From Thiosulfatihalobacter marinus (lineage in GTDB: Bacteria; Pseudomonadota; Alphaproteobacteria; Rhodobacterales; Rhodobacteraceae), in NCBI RefSeq assembly GCF_016019955.1, contig NZ_JAECRZ010000007.1:1-64000 (forward strand): a DNA stretch of 64,000 nt, given 5' to 3'. Every line of letters begins with the position of its first letter. Positions within the stretch are counted from its first letter, which is position 1. The notes under the pieces were generated by a model that made no database searches, was not told the DNA's origin, and worked only from the letters and a program-made list of their open reading frames with translations. A program made the position numbers and the translations under genes. This document shows, piece by piece, positions 1 through 8,806 of the stretch.

Positions 1-201
1 ATCGCGGCCTGGGCGGCTGACTACAACACCGAACGACCCCATTCAGCCTTGGACTACCAAACCCCGGCTGACTATGCGCGGACCCCGACCACCGCAATCG
101 CCCGCCCCGCTACGCGAGATGAAAGCTCCACGCGTCGGGCGATTGCTCAACCTGCGCCAATCGGCGTAAACACAAACCGGGCTCCGGTCGCGGCTGGATG
201 A
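1..201 (+). CDS. IS3-family transposase (OrfB), C-terminal 66 residues
   Basis: The frame is open from base 1 to the TGA at 199-201. It encodes the end of an integrase-core (DDE) transposase that cuts and joins DNA during transposition. The diagnostic stretch is YNTERPHSALDYQTPADYA, the conserved segment after the last catalytic glutamate in IS3-type OrfB proteins. A tail of about 40 poorly conserved residues follows and the stop lies 18 bases before the inferred IS end, as usual in this family. The N-terminal part is outside the window, so I cannot tell whether the element is intact. Confidence 0.8.
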   Translation: MAAWAADYNTERPHSALDYQTPADYARTPTTAIARPATRDESSTRRAIAQPAPIGVNTNRAPVAAG

Positions 202-219
202 AAGTTCAGTGGCAGGTCA
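1..219 (+). mobile_element. right end of an IS3-family insertion sequence (partial)
   Basis: The window opens inside an insertion sequence. A transposase tail ends at 201 and is followed at once by a terminal sequence finishing in ggcaggtca (211-219). Read inward, this begins TGACCTGCC, the TGA-type terminus common in IS3-family elements. The left end lies outside the window, so the full element and its target duplication cannot be checked. Bases after 219 are AT-richer than the coding DNA around them, which supports a boundary there. Confidence 0.7.
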
Positions 220-340
220 AGGCCATTCAAAATAGCCCAACGCGCAACGATATAGTCTTCAATAGCTGCTAGACCAAGTGTTCCGCAAACAATCTGAACT
301 CTTGCTTTAGATTCTATCTGGCTTTCAAGAGAATAAACCC
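220..340 (-). pseudogene. possible gene remnant between parE and the IS end
   Basis: These 121 bases are visibly AT-richer than the flanking genes. On the minus strand they hold about 40 open codons (for example VYSLESQIESKARVQIVCG) that run into the IS end without a stop. This could be a fragment of a gene cut by the insertion, or plain spacer after parE. I recognise no family, and a frame this short can be open by chance. Confidence 0.25.
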
Positions 341-2302
341 TCAAACATCCAACTCCTCCACGAACCTCGCGTTCTCCTGGATGTACTCGAACCGCTTCTC
401 GGGTTTCTTGCCCATCAGCCGTTCCACCAGATCGCCGGTTTCGCCCGGTTCGTCCTCGTCGATCGTCACCCGGATCAGCTTGCGTGAGGTCGGGTCCATC
501 GTGGTTTCCTTCAGATCCTTCGCGTCCATTTCGCCCAGGCCCTTGAAGCGGCTCACGTCGATCTTGCCCTTGCCGCCCAGCCCCTTTTCCAGCCACACGT
601 CGCGTTCGGCTTCGTCCAGGCAATACACCCGTTTCGCCCCCTGCGTCAGGCGGAACAGCGGCGGGCAGGCGAGGTAAAGGTGCCCGGAATCGATCATCGG
701 GCGCATCTGGGTAAAGAAAAAGGTCATCAGAAGCGCTGCGATATGGGCTCCGTCCACATCGGCATCCGTCATGATGATAACCTTGTCATAGCGCAGATCG
801 TCGACGTTGAATTTTGTGCCCAGCCCAACCCCCAGCGCCTGGGTCAGGTCATTGATTTCCTGGTTCGAGCCCAGCTTTGACGAGGCCGCGCCCAGCACGT
901 TCAGGATCTTGCCACGCAGCGGCAGCAGGGCCTGGGTCTTGCGGTCGCGCGCCATCTTGGCCGAGCCACCGGCCGAGTCGCCCTCGACGATGAACAATTC
1001 CGTGCCCGCGCGATTGGTGGCCGAACAATCCACCAGCTTGCCGGGCAGGCGCAGCTTCTTGGTGGCGCTCTTGCGCTGGGTTTCCTTTTCCTGGCGCCGG
1101 CGCAGCCGTTCTTCGGACCGCAGGATCAGGAAATCCAGAATGGCGCCGGCCGATTTCGTGTCTGCCGCCAGCCAGTTGTCGAAATGGTCGCGCACCGCGC
1201 CCTCGACCAGCTTTTGCGCCTCGACCGTGGCCAGCCTGTCCTTGGTCTGGCCCACGAATTCCGGCTCGCTGATGAAACAGGACACCAGCGCGCAGCCCCC
1301 GGTGATCAGGTCGTCCCGCGTGATCTGCGCCGCCTTGCGGTTGTTGACCAACTCGCCATAGGCGCGGATGCCCTTCAGGATCGCGGCCCAGAACCCGGCC
1401 ACATGGGTGCCGCCCTCCGGTGTGGGCACGGTGTTACAGTAAGACTGGATGAACCCGTCCCGCGACGGGGTCCAGTTGATCGCCCATTCCACCTTGCCCG
1501 GCGCGTTGAACCGTTCGCGGAAATCCACCGTCCCGGCAAAGGGCTGATCGGCATAGGTGGACGAGCCGTTCATGGACTCCCTGAGATAATCGCTTAGCCC
1601 GCCGGGAAAATGAAACACCGCCTCTGTGGGGGTTTCGCCGTCGTCGATTGCCGATTTCCAGCGGATTTCTACGCCCGAGAACAGATAGGCCTTGGACCGG
1701 ATCGATTTGAACAGGCGCGCGGGCTTGAACCGGTGATGGCCGAAAATCTCGGGGTCGGCATGGAATGTCACCATGGTGCCGCGCCGGTTCTGCGTCGGGC
1801 CCAGCTTTTCCAGCGGCCCCTGCGGCAGCCCGCGCGAAAACCGCTGTTCGAACAGTTCCTTGTTGCGCGCCACCTGTACCACCATGGAATCCGACAGCGC
1901 GTTGACCACCGAGGCCCCCACGCCATGCAATCCGCCCGAGGTCTGATAGGCCTTGCCGGAAAACTTGCCCCCCGCGTGCAGCGTGCACAGGATCACTTCC
2001 AGCGCGGATTTGCCGGGAAACTTGGGATGCGGGTCCACCGGGATGCCGCGCCCGTTGTCGCGCACGCTCAGCGCGTAATCGGCGTGCAGTTCCACCTCGA
2101 TCCGGTTGGCATGGCCCGCCACCGCCTCGTCCATCGAGTTGTCCAGGATCTCGGCCACCATATGATGCAGCGCCCGCTCATCCGTGCCCCCGATATACAT
2201 GCCGGGGCGTTTGCGGACCGGCTCCAGCCCCTCCAGCACCTCGATCGAGGATGCGTCATAGCTGGTCTGGGACTGGCTCTCTGTCAGGAGATCATTGGGC
2301 AT
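341..2302 (-). CDS. parE: DNA topoisomerase IV subunit B
   Basis: ParE is the ATPase subunit of topoisomerase IV, which with ParC unlinks daughter chromosomes. The 653-residue length fits ParE rather than GyrB, which is usually about 800. The GHKL ATPase domain comes first: EILDNSMDEA (51-60) holds the catalytic Glu and the Mg-binding Asn, followed by DNGRGIP from residue 82 and the GGLHGVGA loop near 120. The Toprim domain shows EGDSAGG and TDADVDGAH, its metal-binding acidic residues, roughly between 435 and 515. The protein ends in a GyrB-type C-terminal domain. It is divergent from ppk2, and an IS end lies about 120 bp beyond its stop. I saw no clear terminator. Confidence 0.95.
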   Translation of the reverse strand: MPNDLLTESQSQTSYDASSIEVLEGLEPVRKRPGMYIGGTDERALHHMVAEILDNSMDEAVAGHANRIEVELHADYALSVRDNGRGIPVDPHPKFPGKSALEVILCTLHAGGKFSGKAYQTSGGLHGVGASVVNALSDSMVVQVARNKELFEQRFSRGLPQGPLEKLGPTQNRRGTMVTFHADPEIFGHHRFKPARLFKSIRSKAYLFSGVEIRWKSAIDDGETPTEAVFHFPGGLSDYLRESMNGSSTYADQPFAGTVDFRERFNAPGKVEWAINWTPSRDGFIQSYCNTVPTPEGGTHVAGFWAAILKGIRAYGELVNNRKAAQITRDDLITGGCALVSCFISEPEFVGQTKDRLATVEAQKLVEGAVRDHFDNWLAADTKSAGAILDFLILRSEERLRRRQEKETQRKSATKKLRLPGKLVDCSATNRAGTELFIVEGDSAGGSAKMARDRKTQALLPLRGKILNVLGAASSKLGSNQEINDLTQALGVGLGTKFNVDDLRYDKVIIMTDADVDGAHIAALLMTFFFTQMRPMIDSGHLYLACPPLFRLTQGAKRVYCLDEAERDVWLEKGLGGKGKIDVSRFKGLGEMDAKDLKETTMDPTSRKLIRVTIDEDEPGETGDLVERLMGKKPEKRFEYIQENARFVEELDV

Positions 2303-2483
2303 TCGCGCTGCTCTTTTTTTGGTGTTGATTGGGGCGCATTATGGCAGGGCGGATCACAAGGGAAAAGAGGCGAGTTGTACCTGCCGTGCCCGGCGGGGTG
2401 TGGGGGGCGTGTTGACGTGTATCAATGCAAGGTCTCGCCCGTTCCGCTAGGATGCGGCCTTGCTTTCAACCCAAGGAGACCTC

Positions 2484-3476
2484 ATGGCCGCATCCCCCGC
2501 GAAAACCCCGGAAACCCCCATAACTGCACAGGAAACAGACGCAAAGGCAAAGCCGAACGGGGCATCTGCGCCTGTCGGTGATCAGGCCGAGGTCGCCGCT
2601 GCGCCGCGTGCGCGCAAACAGGGGCCAACCGCCGATGACGTGCGCCGTGCCTTTGAAAGCGGCCAATACCCGTATGAAACCCGCCTGTCGCGCCGCACTT
2701 ACGAGCGGCAGAAGGCGCAGATTCAGGCCGAGCTGCTCAAGGTGCAGATCTGGGCACAGGAAACCGGGCAGAAATTCGTGATGCTGTTCGAGGGGCGCGA
2801 TGCCGCGGGCAAGGGCGGCACGATCAAGCGCTTTACCGAACATCTCAACCCGCGGTCCGCGCGCGTGGTGGCCCTGAACAAACCCACCGACGAAGAGCGC
2901 GGCCAGTGGTATTTCCAGCGTTATATCGACCATTTGCCAACTGCGGGCGAGATCGTTTTCTATGACCGTTCGTGGTACAACCGCGCCGGGGTCGAACGGG
3001 TGATGGGGTTCTGCGAGCCCAATGAATATCTGGAATTCATGCGTCAGACCCCGGATCTGGAACGGATGCTGGTGCGGTCGGGGATCCGGCTTTACAAGTT
3101 CTGGTTTTCGGTCACGCAAGAGGAACAAAGAAGCCGTTTCGCCAGCCGCGAGACCGACCCGCTGAAACAGTGGAAGCTGTCGCCGATCGACAAGGCCAGC
3201 CTGAGCAAGTGGGACGATTATACCGAAGCCAAGGAGGCGATGTTCTTTTACACCGACACGGCGGATGCGCCCTGGACGGTGATCAAGTCGGACGACAAGA
3301 AACGCGCGCGGCTGAACTGTATGCTGCATTTCCTGAACTCGCTCGACTATCCGGGCAAGGATCCCAGGATCGCCCATGCGCCCGATCCGCTGATCGTGAA
3401 CACGGCCAGCCATGTGATTCACCGCTCCGATCACATCCTGGGCGCGTCGCTGCATCCCGAAACGCGGCGCAGCTGA
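2484..3476 (+). CDS. ppk2: polyphosphate kinase 2 family protein
   Basis: PPK2 enzymes transfer phosphate between polyphosphate and nucleotides, often making GTP or ATP from the diphosphate. ATG 2484 is chosen over an upstream TTG at 2460 because AAGGAG sits five bases before it; this gives 330 residues. The first 50 residues are low-complexity, rich in Ala, Pro and Lys. The kinase core follows: Walker A GRDAAGKGG (104-112), then FYDRSWYNR (159-167), which includes the Walker B Asp and the start of the lid. The partner substrate (ADP, GDP or AMP) cannot be read with confidence. The gene is divergent from parE and convergent with the DUF2461 gene. Its likely terminator lies inside that gene. 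Confidence 0.92.
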   Translation: MAASPAKTPETPITAQETDAKAKPNGASAPVGDQAEVAAAPRARKQGPTADDVRRAFESGQYPYETRLSRRTYERQKAQIQAELLKVQIWAQETGQKFVMLFEGRDAAGKGGTIKRFTEHLNPRSARVVALNKPTDEERGQWYFQRYIDHLPTAGEIVFYDRSWYNRAGVERVMGFCEPNEYLEFMRQTPDLERMLVRSGIRLYKFWFSVTQEEQRSRFASRETDPLKQWKLSPIDKASLSKWDDYTEAKEAMFFYTDTADAPWTVIKSDDKKRARLNCMLHFLNSLDYPGKDPRIAHAPDPLIVNTASHVIHRSDHILGASLHPETRRS

Positions 3477-3536
3477 GTAACGGAACAAGGGCTTCGCCGC
3501 CGCGGGCGCGTTCCATACGGGTCCGCAGGTGCTGTG

Positions 3537-4181
3537 TCAGAGGAGGGGACGCAGAACCCTGGCCAAAGGTTGAAGCTCTGAAAAGGCGGTCTCGATCCCC
3601 GCGATCAGACCGCCTTTTTTGATGTCCGCCTCGGTCAGGTCATGCCATGCGGTCAGGCTTTTGCGGCGCAGAAGGCCGGCGTGGGGGTGGTCCTTGTCAA
3701 AGGGCGCGGGCACGCGTTTCAACTCGGGATCACTGATGCGGGCGCCGCTGGCCGACAGGGCCGTGACGCAGGCGGCGATCCTGTCGCCCCCGGGGCCGTC
3801 CACCGCCGCGCGCCAGCGTTGCAGGCCGTCCTTGTCAAACCCCATCGCCCCGGCGCCGGCGGTGACATACCCGGTTGAAATTCCAAGGAACCAGCCTACG
3901 CGCCCGGTGGTCCAGAGCATGTGCAGATGGGTGTGATAAGGTGTCTTGTCCTTTGAAAACCGCACATCGCGCTGTGGCCGGAACAGCTTGGTCGCGGGCA
4001 CCACGCCGGTTTGTTTTTCCAAACTGGCGGCGATCTTGTCCAGCAGGGCCAGCGCCGGGGTTTTCAGCGTGTCTTCATATTGCGCCTTGTGGTCATTGAA
4101 CCAGCCGCGCGTATTGTTCTGTTCCAGTTCGCCCAGAAAGGCGCGCGCGCGGGGCACCAGCTTGTCGAAATCCATGCTCAT
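3537..4181 (-). CDS. DUF2461 family protein
   Basis: A 214-residue protein of the DUF2461 (TIGR02453) family, common in bacteria and of unknown function. The family signature is clear: FLGELEQNNTRGWFNDHKAQYE near residues 15-36 (written here in part), then FRPQRDVRFSKDKTPYHTH around 68-86. No signal peptide or membrane segment is seen, so it is probably cytoplasmic. The start overlaps the stop of the upstream DsbA-like gene by four bases (ATGA), which implies translational coupling in a two-gene operon. A second Met lies two codons in and could be the true start. The last 28 codons contain the hairpin that probably terminates ppk2. Confidence 0.85.
   Translation of the reverse strand: MSMDFDKLVPRARAFLGELEQNNTRGWFNDHKAQYEDTLKTPALALLDKIAASLEKQTGVVPATKLFRPQRDVRFSKDKTPYHTHLHMLWTTGRVGWFLGISTGYVTAGAGAMGFDKDGLQRWRAAVDGPGGDRIAACVTALSASGARISDPELKRVPAPFDKDHPHAGLLRRKSLTAWHDLTEADIKKGGLIAGIETAFSELQPLARVLRPLL
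3581..3620 (+). terminator. intrinsic terminator of ppk2, inside the opposite gene
   Basis: A perfect 12-bp stem (AAAAGGCGGTCT at 3581-3592 with its complement at 3607-3618) ends in a run of six T on the plus strand. It lies about 105 bases after the ppk2 stop. It is entirely within the C-terminal codons of the convergent DUF2461 gene (3537-4181, minus), so the bases serve both as codons and as a hairpin. Confidence 0.75.
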
Positions 4182-4783
4182 TCCGGTGCCCGTTCGTGGC
4201 TCTTGGCCCAGTCGATGGCGTCTTCCAGCCGGTCATCGCCCCAGAACAGCTCATTCCCCACCAAAAAAGACGGCGCGCCGAAAATGCCCTTGGCGCGCGC
4301 CGCATCGGTGGCCGCCACATAGGCCGCCTCGCAATCCGGCGTATCCGCCGCCGCCAGCACGCGCGCCGGGTCCTGGTCAATGGCGCGCAGGCTGTCGCTC
4401 AGGTTCGGCGCGCTCCCGGCGGGCTGGCCCTGTTCGAACCAGCGCCGGTAGGTGGCGATCGTATAGGCCTCGACCCAGCCTTCCTGACGCGCCAGGATGG
4501 CCACCCTGTTGGCCAGGTCGAACCCGTCCAGCGGATAGGGCGCCGGCAGGCGCGGCGCCAGCCCGTATCGGGGCGCGCGGCGTTCGATGTCACGCCACAT
4601 ATGCGCCGCCCGCGCGGGCTTGGTGGCAAAAGGGATATTGTCCTGTTCGATCATGATGGCGCGCACGTTGAACGGGCGCCAGTCAAAGGCGATGCCGGTT
4701 TCCTCGGCCAGCGCGGTCAGGCGCATGACACTCAGATAGCTGTAGGTGCTGCCGATGGCATACCAGAATTCGATACGGGGCAT
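4178..4783 (-). CDS. 2-hydroxychromene-2-carboxylate isomerase / DsbA-like protein
   Basis: A 201-residue thioredoxin-fold protein of the DsbA/HCCA-isomerase (kappa-class GST-like) group. The start MPRIEFWYAIGSTYSYLS matches the family, where FWFDFGSPYSYL is typical and the Ser in place of Cys binds glutathione. The C-terminal KGIFGAPSFLVGNELFWGDDRL carries the cis-Pro loop and the FWG(D/N)DRL ending conserved in these isomerases (quoted in parts). Related enzymes isomerise hydroxychromene carboxylate in naphthalene breakdown, but no such pathway is nearby, so the substrate is unknown. The open frame continues far upstream, antisense to the MATE gene; the start is placed at 4783 because family similarity begins there. 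It overlaps the DUF2461 start by four bases. Confidence 0.85.
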   Translation of the reverse strand: MPRIEFWYAIGSTYSYLSVMRLTALAEETGIAFDWRPFNVRAIMIEQDNIPFATKPARAAHMWRDIERRAPRYGLAPRLPAPYPLDGFDLANRVAILARQEGWVEAYTIATYRRWFEQGQPAGSAPNLSDSLRAIDQDPARVLAAADTPDCEAAYVAATDAARAKGIFGAPSFLVGNELFWGDDRLEDAIDWAKSHERAPE

Positions 4784-4906
4784 GGGGCCGGTCCTGATCT
4801 GCGGATACGCCGGCGCAGCGTGCCAGAGGCTTTGCCTTCGATCAACCGCTTGATCAACCGTGCAACATCTCTTGCCCCGGCCCTCCATCGGCCCTAAGCC
4901 TTGGGG

Positions 4907-6277
4907 ATGACTCATCCCATCATGCCTTATCGCGATCATATGCGCGCGCTTCTCGGCCTTGGCGTGCCCCTGATCGGCGGGCATGTGGCCCAGTTTGCCA
5001 TCGGGCTGACCGACACGATCATGCTGGGCTGGTACAGCGTGGAGTCGCTGGCCGCGGTGGTGCTGGGCAGCACGTTCTTCTTCGTGATTTTCATCCTTGG
5101 GTCGGGCTTTGCCATAGCCGTCATGCCACTTGTGGCCGAGGCCGAGGCGGCGGGCGACGAAACCGCGCTGCGGCGCGTCACGCGCATGGGGCTGTGGCTG
5201 TCGGCCCTGTTCGGGCTGCTCGGGCTGCCGTTGTTCCTGTATTCCGGGCCGATCCTTCTGGCGCTGGGACAGACACCTGTGGTTTCCGCGCTGGCGCGGG
5301 ATTATCTGGTGATTGCCGGGTTCGGCCTGTTTCCCGCGTTGCTGGTCATGGTGCTGAAAAGCTATCTGGCCGCGCTTGAACGCACGCGGGTGGTGTTCTG
5401 GGTCACGGTTGCCGCCGTCCCGGCCAATGCGCTGGTGAATTACCTGCTGATATTCGGCAACTGGGGCTTTCCCGAACTGGGCGTGGCCGGGGCGGCGATC
5501 GCCTCGATCGTGGTTCAGGCGATCTCTTTGGCGGGCGTGGTGGCCTATGCCCGGCTGGCCATGTCGCATCACACATTGTTCGCCCGGCTCTGGCGCCCGG
5601 ACTGGGAGGCGTTTTTTCACGTATTCCGCCTGGGCGTGCCGATCGGTCTGACCAACCTGGCAGAGGTCGGGCTGTTTGCCGCCTCGTCGCTGATGATGGG
5701 CTGGCTGGGTACGGTGCAGCTTGCCGCCCATGGCATCGCGCTGCAACTTGCCAGTCTGGCCTTCATGGCGCATCTTGGTCTGTCCAACGCGGCCACGGTG
5801 CGGGCGGGCAACGCCATGGGGCGGCGGGACGCGGATCATCTGGCGCGCGGCGCGCGGGTGGCGCTGGCGGCGTCGCTGGTCACGGCGCTGGTCGCGGTCA
5901 GCCTGTTCCTGCTGTTTCCCGAATTCCTGCTGGGCCTGTTCATCGATCCGGCCGAACCCGAGCGTGACGTGATCCTGGCCGCCGGGGTGTCGCTTTTGTA
6001 TGTGGCGGCGCTGTTCCAGGTGATGGACGGGATGCAGGTGATGGCGCTGGGGCTGTTGCGCGGGGTTCAGGACACGCGCGGCCCGATGGTGATCGCCGCC
6101 TTCAGTTACTGGCTCATCGGCGTGCCGTCGGGCTATGCGCTTGGCTTCTCGCTGGGGCTTGGCGGGGTTGGTGTGTGGCTGGGTCTGGTGATCGGCCTGA
6201 CCCTGGCCGCGATCCTGCTGCTCTGGCGCTTCTGGGGGCCGGACCTGCGCCGCCTGCGCACGCGCTTTGCCACCTGA
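4907..6277 (+). CDS. MATE family efflux transporter
   Basis: A multidrug and toxic compound extrusion protein of about 456 residues with some twelve membrane segments, exporting organic cations or drugs by Na+ or H+ antiport. The N-terminal half has the NorM-type order: GLGVPLIGGHVAQFAIGLTD, then the IMLGWYSVESLAAV region (MATE motif with Asp and conserved Gly). An internal twofold repeat is visible, the second half restarting near FRLGVPIGLTNLAEVGLFA. ATG 4907 (MTHPIM) is preferred over the upstream TTG, but neither it nor ATG 4922 has a strong ribosome site. It is divergent from the isomerase gene, and its stop lies about 20 bases before the amidase start, suggesting one transcript. Confidence 0.9.
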   Translation: MTHPIMPYRDHMRALLGLGVPLIGGHVAQFAIGLTDTIMLGWYSVESLAAVVLGSTFFFVIFILGSGFAIAVMPLVAEAEAAGDETALRRVTRMGLWLSALFGLLGLPLFLYSGPILLALGQTPVVSALARDYLVIAGFGLFPALLVMVLKSYLAALERTRVVFWVTVAAVPANALVNYLLIFGNWGFPELGVAGAAIASIVVQAISLAGVVAYARLAMSHHTLFARLWRPDWEAFFHVFRLGVPIGLTNLAEVGLFAASSLMMGWLGTVQLAAHGIALQLASLAFMAHLGLSNAATVRAGNAMGRRDADHLARGARVALAASLVTALVAVSLFLLFPEFLLGLFIDPAEPERDVILAAGVSLLYVAALFQVMDGMQVMALGLLRGVQDTRGPMVIAAFSYWLIGVPSGYALGFSLGLGGVGVWLGLVIGLTLAAILLLWRFWGPDLRRLRTRFAT

Positions 6278-6299
6278 CATTCAGCCGACTGGAGGAGAC

Positions 6300-7727
6300 A
6301 TGACAGAATTTTTGGACTGGAGCGCTCAGGCGCAATGCGACGCCCTGCGCAGCGGCGCATTGTCTGCGCAAACCCTGATGAGCGCCACGCTGGACCGGAT
6401 TGACGCGCGCAACGGCGCTGTCAACGCCATTGTCGATCTGCATGGCGCCGAGACACTTATGGCACAGGCGCGCGCCGCCGATGCCGCGCCTCCTGATCGG
6501 CGCGCTCCATTGCACGGGCTGCCCATCGCCGTCAAGGCGCTGGCCCATGTCAGCGGCACCCGTAACACCGAAGGTTCCCCCCTTTTTTCAGAGCGTATCT
6601 CACAAAGCGACAGCGCCTTTGTCGCCCGGTTGCGGGCCGCCGGGGCGATCTTTATCGGCAAGACGAACGTGCCCGAATTCGGACTGGGCAGCCACAGCTA
6701 CAACCCGGTGCACGGCGTTACCCGCAACCCCTATGCCGCTGACCGGACGGCGGGCGGCTCGTCGGGCGGGGCTGGGGCGGCGCTGGCCTGTGGCATGGTG
6801 GCGCTGGCCGATGGCAGCGACATGATGGGCAGCCTGCGCAATCCGGCCGGCTGGAACAATGTCTATGGTTTCCGGCCCAGCTGGGGCGTGGTTCCGCGCG
6901 AAGCAGGCGGGGAAACCTTCTGGCAGCAGCTTTCGACCATCGGCCCGATGGCGCGCAGCCCGGGTGACATCGCGCTGATGATGCAGGTTCTGGCGGCACC
7001 CGATTCGCGCGTACCCTTCAACATGCCGCCACAAGACTGGGCGCTGCCGGGCACCGGAGACCTGAACGGGCTTCGTATCGGCTGGCTGGGCGATTGGGAG
7101 GGGGCGATGCCGACAGAGCCTGGCATACTGGATCTTTGCCGGGGCGCGTTGGACAAATGTAGCGATCTGGGCGCAAAAGTGACCCCGGTGGCGGCGCCGT
7201 TCGATGCCGAGGCGCTGTTCTGGTCCTGGACCGATCTGCGCGCCTTTGCGTTGTCCGCAGAGCTTGCGCCGCTGTTCAACGATCCCGCGCGCCGTGCCCG
7301 CCTCAAGCCCGAAGCCCAATGGGAGGTGGCGCGCGGCCTGTCTCTGTCCACCAGTGCGCTGCACGCGGCCTGTGCCACCCGTTCGGCGTGGTTCACCTGC
7401 GCCGCCGATCTGTTCGGGAGCGTGGATGTGCTGGCTCTGCCGGTTGCGCAATGCTGGCCGTTCCCGGCCAGCTGGGACTGGCCCGACAAGATCAACGGCA
7501 ATGCGATGGATACCTATCACCGCTGGATGCAGGTGATGGTCCCTGTCAGCCTGATCGGCCTGCCCGCCATCAGCGTGCCGGTGGGGTTTGGCGCCAACGG
7601 GCTGCCGATGGGGGTGCAGCTGTTTGCCGCCAAGGGACAGGATGCCAGGCTGCTGCAAGTGGCCGATGCTTATCACCGCGTGACCCGCTGGCCGCAAAAT
7701 CACCCGCCTCACATGCGAAAAGCTTGA
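6300..7727 (+). CDS. amidase (amidase-signature family)
   Basis: A 475-residue amidase-signature hydrolase that cleaves a carboxamide to acid and ammonia; the substrate cannot be read. The Ser-cisSer-Lys triad is present: Lys79 in LPIAVKALA, the cis-Ser in GGSSGGAGAALA (Ser154/155), and the nucleophile Ser178 in GSDMMGSLRNPA. The usual second motif is GSDTGGS, so MM replaces TG here. ATG 6300 has GGAGGA four bases upstream and is preferred over an upstream in-frame start. It follows the MATE gene closely and may be co-transcribed with it. GatA is unlikely, since no gatB or gatC is adjacent and the motif differs. Confidence 0.9.
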   Translation: MTEFLDWSAQAQCDALRSGALSAQTLMSATLDRIDARNGAVNAIVDLHGAETLMAQARAADAAPPDRRAPLHGLPIAVKALAHVSGTRNTEGSPLFSERISQSDSAFVARLRAAGAIFIGKTNVPEFGLGSHSYNPVHGVTRNPYAADRTAGGSSGGAGAALACGMVALADGSDMMGSLRNPAGWNNVYGFRPSWGVVPREAGGETFWQQLSTIGPMARSPGDIALMMQVLAAPDSRVPFNMPPQDWALPGTGDLNGLRIGWLGDWEGAMPTEPGILDLCRGALDKCSDLGAKVTPVAAPFDAEALFWSWTDLRAFALSAELAPLFNDPARRARLKPEAQWEVARGLSLSTSALHAACATRSAWFTCAADLFGSVDVLALPVAQCWPFPASWDWPDKINGNAMDTYHRWMQVMVPVSLIGLPAISVPVGFGANGLPMGVQLFAAKGQDARLLQVADAYHRVTRWPQNHPPHMRKA

Positions 7728-7787
7728 ATCGTCTGCGGAATCCCTGTCTCTTGGCGTTTACGCAATGCCATGCAGAGGGAGGAATGC

Positions 7788-8567
7788 ATGACGCAGACAC
7801 CAGAGCAGGGTGTGCCCGATCTGGGCGCCGTTGACATCGCGATGTTGCGCGCGGCCCTGCGCAATGGCTGGCGGGATTTCAGGGCCAAGCCCGGTTACGG
7901 CCTGGTCTTTGCCGCGTTTTACGTGCTGGCGGGCTGGCTTATGGCGTGGATCACCATTGCTACCGGGCAAAGCTATTGGCTGGTCTTTGCGGCCATCGGC
8001 TTTCCGCTGATCGGCCCTTTCGCCGCTGTCGGTGTATACGAGGTGTCACGCCGGCTGGAACGGGGCGAGGCGATGGACTGGTACGCGATCTTTGGCGTGA
8101 TCGGGCGGCAAAGCAAACGCCAGCTGCCGTCGATCTGTGCGGTGATCATCGTCGTGTTCCTGTTCTGGTTTTTCCTGGCGCATATGATCTTCGCCCTGTT
8201 TCTGGGCCTGTCGACCATGACCAACGTGTCCAGCTCTTACGAGATTTACCTGACCGGAAAAGGGATACAGATGCTTGTCATGGGCACGGCGGTTGGGGCG
8301 GCGTTCGCGCTGTTGCTTTATATGATCACGGTGATTTCCCTGCCGCTGCTGCTGGATCGCGAGGTCGATTTCGTGACCGCCATGATCACCAGCTTTCAGG
8401 CCGTGCAGAATAATTTCGTGGTCATGCTGATCTGGGCGGCGCTGATTTCGGGACTGACCTTTCTGGCGATGATCCCCGGCTTTCTGGGCCTGCTGATCGT
8501 TTTGCCGCTGCTGGGCCATGCAACATGGCATCTTTACTCGCTGATGCAGCACGCGGCAGAAGGCTGA
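7788..8567 (+). CDS. DUF2189 family integral membrane protein
   Basis: A 259-residue protein with about six membrane segments (near residues 40-62, 68-85, 115-140, 160-185 and two near the C terminus). It matches the DUF2189 family, common in alphaproteobacteria and uncharacterised. Family features are the opening [17 protein letters not shown] and [20 protein letters not shown]. The start at 7788 is preferred over 7770 because the strong GAGGGAGG at 7775-7782 is placed correctly for it and would fall inside the longer frame. The amidase ends 60 bases upstream. The gene is convergent with the small gene ending at 8594. Confidence 0.85.
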   Translation: MTQTPEQGVPDLGAVDIAMLRAALRNGWRDFRAKPGYGLVFAAFYVLAGWLMAWITIATGQSYWLVFAAIGFPLIGPFAAVGVYEVSRRLERGEAMDWYAIFGVIGRQSKRQLPSICAVIIVVFLFWFFLAHMIFALFLGLSTMTNVSSSYEIYLTGKGIQMLVMGTAVGAAFALLLYMITVISLPLLLDREVDFVTAMITSFQAVQNNFVVMLIWAALISGLTFLAMIPGFLGLLIVLPLLGHATWHLYSLMQHAAEG

Positions 8568-8593
8568 TACCGGCCCGGCGTGGCCCGGCGGCG

Positions 8594-8806
8594 CTATTCC
8601 TCGCGCCCCATCTCTTTCAGACGGTTACGCAGCGCGCCGATTTCGGGATGCCCGATCTCCAGCGCATAGACATAGGCATGGGTCAGGTAAAAGCCGCGCG
8701 CGTCCGCCTGCCTGGCCGCATCCGCCGCCTGCCGGTACAGGGCGACCAGCGCCTGCCGGTCGCCCGCCGCATGCGCATCCAGCAGGCGCGCGTCCAGATC
8801 GCTCAT
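8594..8806 (-). CDS. small hypothetical protein coupled to the Rieske oxygenase
   Basis: A 70-residue protein (MSDLDARLLDAHAAGDRQAL...) rich in Ala and Arg and predicted helical. It resembles one or two TPR-like helices: LLDAHAAGDRQALVALYRQA followed by FYLTHAYVYALEIG. I do not recognise a named family. Its ATG overlaps the stop of the Rieske gene by four bases (ATGA), so it is probably translated with it and may serve the same pathway. An upstream in-frame start at 8863 exists but would overlap the oxygenase by 61 bases. Confidence 0.7.
   Translation of the reverse strand: MSDLDARLLDAHAAGDRQALVALYRQAADAARQADARGFYLTHAYVYALEIGHPEIGALRNRLKEMGREE

Noticed and set aside
4784-6280. Large minus-strand extension of the DsbA-like gene (about 500 codons)
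   Set aside because: It is antisense to the MATE gene, has low-complexity Gln/Arg/His content, and family similarity starts only at 4783.
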